Position numbers and translations under genes: made by a program
Notes under the pieces: generated by a model
Seen by the model: the letters and a program-made list of their open reading frames with translations, nothing else
The model's database searches: none
What the model was told of the DNA's origin: nothing
Assembly (NCBI GenBank): GCA_016415585.1
Contig: CP066552.1
Coordinates: forward strand, 4,650,001-4,714,000
Direction: 5' to 3'
DNA: 64,000 nucleotides
Source: Pectobacterium carotovorum
GTDB lineage: Bacteria; Pseudomonadota; Gammaproteobacteria; Enterobacterales; Enterobacteriaceae
Shown here: positions 59,102 through 64,000 of the stretch, piece after piece
Position numbering within the stretch: the first letter of the stretch is position 1
How the letters are laid out: each line of letters begins with the position of its first letter

Positions 59102-59483
59102 TAATACCGATCAATTAAGGATCGGCTGAACGCTCCAGTTATTGTGTAAAAATCCGAAAATCACCCTCGTTTCCGGATTTTTTTATGCTTATTGCTCAGG
59201 CTCTTAATCTTATCTCCTGCTAAAACGCCACCCGTAACCCCTGACTTCTTTGGGTGACTTTCTTGACCCAGCGCTCATTTAACGTTGTCTTTAAGAGTCC
59301 GAGATTGTCACTCTGCATAAACATCGTCTCCCGCTGGAAATGATGGTCTGGTACATTGTGGGTATGGTGCTGGAGTGTAAAGATCCTCCTTATCAGATAG
59401 TTAACCGCCTTGATATTATGCTGCTGGCCTACAATCTGGTGAACTGTCAGATGAGAAAGATGGCGAGTCAGTTGCTTAACTGA
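59102..59483 (+). mobile_element. Internally deleted IS4-type insertion sequence remnant
   Basis: Left end TAATACCGATCAATTAAGG resembles the IS4 inverted repeat as I remember it. A decayed transposase follows from ATG 59185 (MLIAQALNLIS, then a stop), SLGDFLDPALI with stops, then TLHKHRLPLEMMVWYIVGMV and IVNRLDIML. This is joined directly to LAYNLVNCQMRKMA and a stop at 59481-59483. In IS4 InsG those two parts lie about 300 residues apart, so the catalytic middle has been deleted in frame. I see no right inverted repeat. It is not mobile on its own. Confidence 0.78.
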
Positions 59484-59557
59484 GTGGCATTCCCTTCAGC
59501 GATATCCAGATATTGTTGTTTGTTATTCATCATGAACCCGTTAACGTTCTCAACCCA

Positions 59558-60784
59558 TTATTGCCAACGACGGAAAATCAGCGACGTATTGATGCCGCCA
59601 AAGGCGAAGTTATTAGACTGAATATAATCAGTCTCAATATGGCGTGGCTCACCCATGATGTAATCCAGCTCGCCACAGTCTTCCGCAGGTTGCCGTAAAT
59701 TAAGCGTCGGTGCAAACCACCCTTCACGCATCATTTCAATACTCATCCACGCTTCAAGCGCACCACAGGCGCCCAGCGTATGGCCGAAATAGCTTTTCAG
59801 CGACGAAATCGGTGTGGAGTTACCAAACACGGCGGCGGTAGCCTGGCTTTCTGCGACGTCACCCCGATCGGTTGCGGTTCCGTGTGCGCTGATATAACCC
59901 ACATCACCGGGTTGCAAACCCGCGCAGCGCAGCGATCCTTCAATGCAAATCTGCATGGTTTCACGCTGGGGTTGCGTAATATGTGCCGCATCACAGTTGG
60001 TGTAAAACCCAACCAGTTCGGCATAAATCGTTGCCCCACGCGCCAGAGCATGTTCAAGCTCTTCCAACACTAACGTACCCGCACCTTCCCCAATAACCAG
60101 ACCGTCACGGCTTGTGTCAAAAGGAGACGGCGTCGTTTCTGGCGCATCGTTGCGTTGGCTGGTGGCGAACAGCGTATCAAACACCGCCGCTTCTGACGGA
60201 CACAGCTCTTCCGCACCGCCCGCCACCATGACCGTCTGATAGCCATGACGAATCGCTTCCCAGGCGTAGCCAATCGCCTGACTTCCTGACGTACAGGCGC
60301 TGGATGTCGGAATCACACGGCCGCGCAGCCCGAAAAACAAGCCAGCATTCACCGCGGTGGTATGCGGCATCATCTGCACATAGGTCGTACCGGTAATATT
60401 ATTGGTGTGCTTTTCTGTCAGCATGGTGGCGAATTCGCTCACCGGCCCTGTGCTGCCCGTTGATGAGCCGTAAGCAATGCCGGTTTCTCCGTTAGTCAGC
60501 ACCGGATGACCAATCAACCCGGCCTGTTCCAGCGCCAGTTCGGTTGCTCGGGTTGCCATCAGAGACACGCGCCCCATCGAACGGATGCGCTTACGCGTGT
60601 AGTGTTCTGGCAAACTGAAGTGATCAATCGGCGAGCCCAACTGTGTATTCAGGCCATCATAAATCTGCCATTCGGGCATCTTACGTATCGCATTGCGACC
60701 CGCACGCAACCCGTCCGAGACGCTTTCCCAGGATTCACCGAACGCGGTGACACCGCCCATTCCCGTTACCACGACACGACGCAT
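59558..60784 (-). CDS. apeR: Aryl polyene beta-ketoacyl-ACP synthase ApeR
   Basis: FabF-like condensing enzyme, 408 residues. Active-site Cys in TSSACTSGSQAIGYA, catalytic His in ISAHGTATDRGD and GHTLGACGA. In aryl polyene (APE) clusters ApeR is thought to prime or support elongation besides the ApeO-ApeC pair. The ATG at 60784 overlaps the apeQ stop (TGATG); a GTG one codon earlier is also open. Last gene of the leftward cluster. Confidence 0.88.
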   Translation of the reverse strand: MRRVVVTGMGGVTAFGESWESVSDGLRAGRNAIRKMPEWQIYDGLNTQLGSPIDHFSLPEHYTRKRIRSMGRVSLMATRATELALEQAGLIGHPVLTNGETGIAYGSSTGSTGPVSEFATMLTEKHTNNITGTTYVQMMPHTTAVNAGLFFGLRGRVIPTSSACTSGSQAIGYAWEAIRHGYQTVMVAGGAEELCPSEAAVFDTLFATSQRNDAPETTPSPFDTSRDGLVIGEGAGTLVLEELEHALARGATIYAELVGFYTNCDAAHITQPQRETMQICIEGSLRCAGLQPGDVGYISAHGTATDRGDVAESQATAAVFGNSTPISSLKSYFGHTLGACGALEAWMSIEMMREGWFAPTLNLRQPAEDCGELDYIMGEPRHIETDYIQSNNFAFGGINTSLIFRRWQ

Positions 60785-61536
60785 CACAGCATCCCTCCAT
60801 TAATAGAAATGACCTGACGCGTGACATAACTCGCGATATCGGACATAAGATAACTCGCCAGCCCTGCGACTTCTTCCGCCTGACCCATGCGTTTCATGGG
60901 GATCATCTTCATGGCTTCTTCAACGGCGACGGGCTCCATTTGAACCATGCCAGTATCAATCAAACCGGGAGCGATGCAGTTAACGGTGATTTTTCGCTTC
61001 GCCAGTTCGATAGCCAGCGCTTTCGTTGCGCCGATAATGCCCGCTTTTGCTGCACTGTAGTTGACCTGCCCCCGATTCCCCATGATCCCGGAAACAGAAG
61101 ACAGCGTGATAATTCGCCCGCCTTTCCGCAGACCGATCATCGGCATCACACAGGGATGAATCACGTTATAGAAGCTGTCGAGATTGGTGTGAATGACGCT
61201 ATCCCACGCCTGATCGTCGAGGGCGGGAAAAGCACCGTCACAGGTGATACCCGCATTACTGACCACGCCATAGTAGGCACCATACGCCTCAATATCCTGT
61301 TCGATCACGGTGCGACACGTTTCCCGATCGGCAATATCGAAGCTGACAATACGGCCGGAACCGTTTTGTGCCGTAATCTGGCGTAAGGTTTCCTGCGCCC
61401 CGTTTTCATCACGGTGATAATGCACCACCACGGTAAAACCATCCGCCGCCAGACGCAGCGCAATGGCTCGACCAATCCCCTTGCTGGCACCGGTCACTAA
61501 CACGGAACGAGTCATGCTTGTTTTTCCGTCTGTCAT
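60784..61536 (-). CDS. apeQ: Aryl polyene 3-ketoacyl-ACP reductase ApeQ (FabG-like)
   Basis: Short-chain reductase of 250 residues. NADPH motif VTGASKGIGRAIALRLAADG, catalytic YSAAKAG with Ser before it (LSSVSGIMG), and VNCIAPGLIDTGM. It reduces the keto group in each APE elongation round. The ATG at 61536 overlaps the apeP stop (ATGA); an internal ATG (MTRSVLVTG, 61515) is the alternative. Confidence 0.9.
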   Translation of the reverse strand: MTDGKTSMTRSVLVTGASKGIGRAIALRLAADGFTVVVHYHRDENGAQETLRQITAQNGSGRIVSFDIADRETCRTVIEQDIEAYGAYYGVVSNAGITCDGAFPALDDQAWDSVIHTNLDSFYNVIHPCVMPMIGLRKGGRIITLSSVSGIMGNRGQVNYSAAKAGIIGATKALAIELAKRKITVNCIAPGLIDTGMVQMEPVAVEEAMKMIPMKRMGQAEEVAGLASYLMSDIASYVTRQVISINGGML

Positions 61537-62015
61537 AGTCGCTTTCCCTGTTCTAAAAGTGCTTTTAACTCATGTTCGTCAGGCTGATAGGTGTTCAACC
61601 GGCCAGAGGCATACGTCTCCCCGGCTATCGCGATCTCACCCTCAAAGCTACCGATTTTATCGTCACGCATCAGCAGCGTAACGGTCACATCAAGTAGGGA
61701 GCCGGCAGGAAAATTATCCTGCTTGCAGCGATAACCCCGCCCACCCAGCAACATGCCGGGACGCGGCTTCTCTTGCAGCCCGCTGATTTGACGCCCGTGC
61801 CAGCCAGACCAGACCCCGATCGTTTGAGCAATAATTTCGATACCAAACCAAGCTGGCAGATGCCCCTGAGCATTCAGAAACGGTGCCAAAATGCTCTCGC
61901 GGCTGACTGCCACACGGCAGTGCGCGTGTTCATCATCAACATGGATCACCTTGTCCACCAGCACCATAGGGGCTGAATGGGGCAGATAAGCTGCCGCAGC
62001 CAGATACTCACTCAT
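61533..62015 (-). CDS. apeP: Aryl polyene 3-hydroxyacyl-ACP dehydratase ApeP
   Basis: Hot-dog dehydratase of 160 residues. The His region is AAYLPHSAPMVLVDKVIHVD and the acid partner lies in LPAWFGIEIIAQTIGVWSG, comparable to FabZ/FabA. It removes water after ApeQ so that the polyene double bonds accumulate. It overlaps apeO by eight bases and apeQ by four. Confidence 0.87.
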   Translation of the reverse strand: MSEYLAAAAYLPHSAPMVLVDKVIHVDDEHAHCRVAVSRESILAPFLNAQGHLPAWFGIEIIAQTIGVWSGWHGRQISGLQEKPRPGMLLGGRGYRCKQDNFPAGSLLDVTVTLLMRDDKIGSFEGEIAIAGETYASGRLNTYQPDEHELKALLEQGKRL

Positions 62016-63165
62016 GATTCGTCCCCAGGATCAGACACGTATTGTTGCCGCCAAACGCAAAAGAATTAGACAGAATGACCGAGCGGGTCAGCGGAGCTGG
62101 CTCACGGAGCAAGCCGCATGATGGCAGTGAGGCATCGGGGTGACTGCGTGAGAAATCTTGCGCGGGCAAAGGAAGATCCCGCGTCAGCAGCAGCCAGCAG
62201 ATCGCGGCTTCACTAATCCCCGCCGCTCCCAGCGTATGGCCGGTAAGGTGTTTGGTTGAGCTACAAGGCACGCCATCGCCAAAAACGGCGTGAACCACAT
62301 TGGCTTCAATCTGGTCATTCAGGCGCGTGGCGGTACCGTGTAAATTGATATAGCCCACATCCTCGGGCTGCAATCCCGCTTGCGACAACGCCATAGTTAT
62401 CGCGCGAATTGCCCCTTCGCCTTCTGGGTGTGGTGCTGACATATGGTAAGCATCTGATGATTCTCCGACACCCAATACCGCCACGCGATCGGGCTGCGGC
62501 CCGATCAGCATAAGCGCCACGCCTTCACCGATGGTGATCCCGTTACGTTCTTCGCTGAACGGCTGGCAGCGCGTTGAAGATAGCGATTCAAGGCTATCGA
62601 AGCCATTTAGCGGCATACGGCTCAGCGTATCCGCGCCGCCAACGATAGCTACATCCACCAGCCCGGCATCAATCAATCGTTTACCGCTGATCAGCGCTCT
62701 GGCGCTGGAAGAGCAAGCAGTTGATATGGTGTAAGCGGGTCCATTTAACTTCAGATAGGCAGCCAGAAATCGGGAAGGATCGCCAAGTTCCTGCTGCGCA
62801 TAGTGATAAGTGGAAATATTGTCGCTGACGTAACGATCGGCCTCATCCAACCCTGAGGTGCTGGTGCCCAAAATCACCGCTACCCGGTCGGAGCCAAACT
62901 GCGCGATAGCCGCGTCAACCTGAGGCCGAATTTGCTCCAATGCGGCGAGCAATAGCTGGTTATTACGGCTGTTATGCGCCGCTAATTCTACTGGGATAAC
63001 CGGTAATTCTGCATCCACCTTCCCTGTCCAACAGGGTTTATCGTGCAGCAGCCATCCGGTATCAGGGCGCATGCTCGGCGCATGACCGCTAGCAAGGTTA
63101 TCGGCAATCTCATCCAGATTATTGCCCAGCGCATTCAGCGCCCCGACAGCGTTAATGTAAATCAT
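62008..63165 (-). CDS. apeO: Aryl polyene beta-ketoacyl-ACP synthase ApeO
   Basis: Main condensing enzyme, 385 residues, which works with the chain-length factor ApeC (outside the window). Active-site Cys in STACSSSARALISG, His in NLHGTATRLNDQ and KHLTGHTLGAAG. It is shorter than ApeR and clearly diverged from it. One base separates it from apeN. Confidence 0.88.
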   Translation of the reverse strand: MIYINAVGALNALGNNLDEIADNLASGHAPSMRPDTGWLLHDKPCWTGKVDAELPVIPVELAAHNSRNNQLLLAALEQIRPQVDAAIAQFGSDRVAVILGTSTSGLDEADRYVSDNISTYHYAQQELGDPSRFLAAYLKLNGPAYTISTACSSSARALISGKRLIDAGLVDVAIVGGADTLSRMPLNGFDSLESLSSTRCQPFSEERNGITIGEGVALMLIGPQPDRVAVLGVGESSDAYHMSAPHPEGEGAIRAITMALSQAGLQPEDVGYINLHGTATRLNDQIEANVVHAVFGDGVPCSSTKHLTGHTLGAAGISEAAICWLLLTRDLPLPAQDFSRSHPDASLPSCGLLREPAPLTRSVILSNSFAFGGNNTCLILGTNHE

Positions 63166-63166
63166 G

Positions 63167-63742
63167 CTAGCTATCCAGATGTTGAATCACGATGTGATAA
63201 CCAAAGACGAATTGCTGAACGCTCATCGGCACGCGCTGGTTATTCCGCGTCATATAGCGAATTTCCGTAATCAGCGTGCCGCGATCGTCACGCAGCTGTC
63301 TCTTATCCTCGCTATCTTTCAGCGTCCAACCCGCTGGTAGCTGCGTCTTCCACACGGCGATCGGCCAGTGGCTCAGCATGATATCCGCCAGAACCTGACT
63401 GGCTGGTGGCAACTGCGGCAGGACGATGGACTGTTCAGTATGAACACCCTGCGCATCGTAGGTGACTTTAAACAGACGAATACCGATAGAGGAAAGCCCG
63501 ACCAGAGAAAGCTGCTTATCATCGGCATTCAGCATTACCAGCAGCGATTGCTGCTTACCGTCAAAGGTGCCCGTCAATAGCTGCTGTTCGTTGACCGACG
63601 GGGTAATGGCTGGTGCGGGTAGCGTGACTTTCACACCCGGTTTGAGCCACGCCTGTGGGCGGTTATCATCATGCTGTTTGCTGGCACAGCTGCTTAGCAG
63701 CAGCACACCAATAAGCAGAAGCCCACGTCGCAATAATGTCAT
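63167..63742 (-). CDS. apeN: DUF3261 lipoprotein of the aryl polyene cluster (ApeN-like)
   Basis: Lipoprotein of 191 residues with lipobox VLLLSSC and mature start CASKQHDDNRPQ. The body fits the DUF3261 family found next to the MMPL exporter in APE clusters, probably an outer-membrane step in polyene delivery. Overlaps the exporter gene by four bases. The symbol follows gene order and is less certain than for the enzymes. Confidence 0.8.
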   Translation of the reverse strand: MTLLRRGLLLIGVLLLSSCASKQHDDNRPQAWLKPGVKVTLPAPAITPSVNEQQLLTGTFDGKQQSLLVMLNADDKQLSLVGLSSIGIRLFKVTYDAQGVHTEQSIVLPQLPPASQVLADIMLSHWPIAVWKTQLPAGWTLKDSEDKRQLRDDRGTLITEIRYMTRNNQRVPMSVQQFVFGYHIVIQHLDS

Positions 63743-64000
63743 TTTCGTTTCCCTTTTGAATCAGGCAACGCCAGAGGCGCCAGCAAGAAGGCGATAAAAA
63801 TACCGCTACAAAGCACAATCCCGAAGCTGCTGATGGCCTGAGTGCTGCTGAAAACCAACATACCCAGCGTCAGCAGGGCAACGCACATCGCCAGCGTCAC
63901 CGCCAGCAGCGAGGTCATCGGTGTACCGCGTGGGTTGCTGAAAAACAGCGTGTAATTGATGCCGATGCCCAGCACCAGAACCAGCGCCAACAATGAGAAC
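63739..64000 (-). CDS. apeM: MMPL/RND-type exporter of the aryl polyene cluster (C-terminal part)
   Basis: Only the last 86 or so codons lie in the window; the frame is open to the right edge. The end shows membrane segments of the RND/MMPL permease fold (LALVLVLGIGINYTLFF, TSLLAVTLAMCVALLTLG, SSFGIVLCSGIFIAFLLAPLAL) and a basic tail. In APE clusters this protein is thought to move the polyene lipid across the inner membrane. Confidence 0.85.
   Translation of the reverse strand, partial: FSLLALVLVLGIGINYTLFFSNPRGTPMTSLLAVTLAMCVALLTLGMLVFSSTQAISSFGIVLCSGIFIAFLLAPLALPDSKGKRK

Larger units (their letters stand above)
58511..59557. other. Gene-debris region between the NmrA-type gene and the aryl polyene cluster
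   Basis: Over 1 kb with no intact gene. It contains a LysR C-terminal remnant (58779-58967) and an IS4-type remnant (59102-59483). A short frame from ATG 59043 (MSDAITLDQRRIFIAAAETG) runs into the IS end and may be a gene start cut by the insertion. Confidence 0.7.

Overview
The window looks like chromosome of an enterobacterium in the soft-rot Pectobacterium/Dickeya group. This is an inference. It rests on the enterobacterial gene order gyrB-recF-dnaN-dnaA | rpmH-rnpA-yidD-yidC-mnmE, a pst-phoU operon close by, protein sequences that closely resemble E. coli homologues I remember (GyrB, DnaA, RnpA, AdeP, BglA, PstB), and accessory genes usual in plant-associated enterobacteria (beta-glucoside PTS, chitin-type LPMO, aryl polyene cluster). 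oriC itself is not in the window; in this group it lies near mnmG.

Layout. (1) 1-6.6 kb: a leftward operon with a family-5 substrate-binding protein, a DapA/NanA-type aldolase, two nucleoside hydrolases and a DppB-type permease running off the left edge, with a divergent LysR gene. (2) 7.1-17.5 kb: a secreted AA10 LPMO, the phosphatase yidA, a beta-glucoside unit (bglA-IIA-IIC-IIB with a divergent AscG-like repressor and an AscG-type operator), a chemoreceptor with a textbook sigma-28 promoter, a GFA-domain protein and an MFS transporter. (3) 17.6-28.2 kb: the conserved replication and membrane-biogenesis core, with an 11-site GATC cluster and a DnaA box in the dnaA/rpmH divergent region. (4) 28.2-34.2 kb: hipBA with a palindromic operator and a divergent small gene, qorB/ytfH, and a TetR gene divergent from an SmvA-like exporter that carries a frameshift. 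(5) 34.2-42.2 kb: a three-lipoprotein operon (CsgG-like/DUF4810/DUF799), aegA plus a ferredoxin, yieE, adeP and yieH. (6) 42.2-47.8 kb: a polar amino-acid ABC system without an ATPase gene, a HEPN/Abi-like gene, a VOC-domain gene remnant, and the ydcO/ydcN pair with twin palindromic operators. (7) 47.8-52.6 kb: pstSCAB-phoU with two Pho boxes. (8) 52.6-59.5 kb: an accessory region with a decayed Fic gene and its repeat array, cupin, MFS, alpha/beta hydrolase, LysR, HxlR/NmrA pair, a LysR remnant and an internally deleted IS4-type element. (9) 59.6-64 kb: the 3' end of an aryl polyene cluster (apeM-N-O-P-Q-R order), continuing past the right edge.

The most interesting items are the AA10 protein whose catalytic histidine is not next to the predicted signal-peptidase site, the hipBA control region with three related repeats shared with a divergent unknown gene, the HEPN gene in a patch of gene debris, the lipoprotein trio, the orphan Fic-type operator array, and a compact three-way-junction palindromic repeat at 42.23 kb. 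Homology statements are from memory of family sequences; no database search was run.
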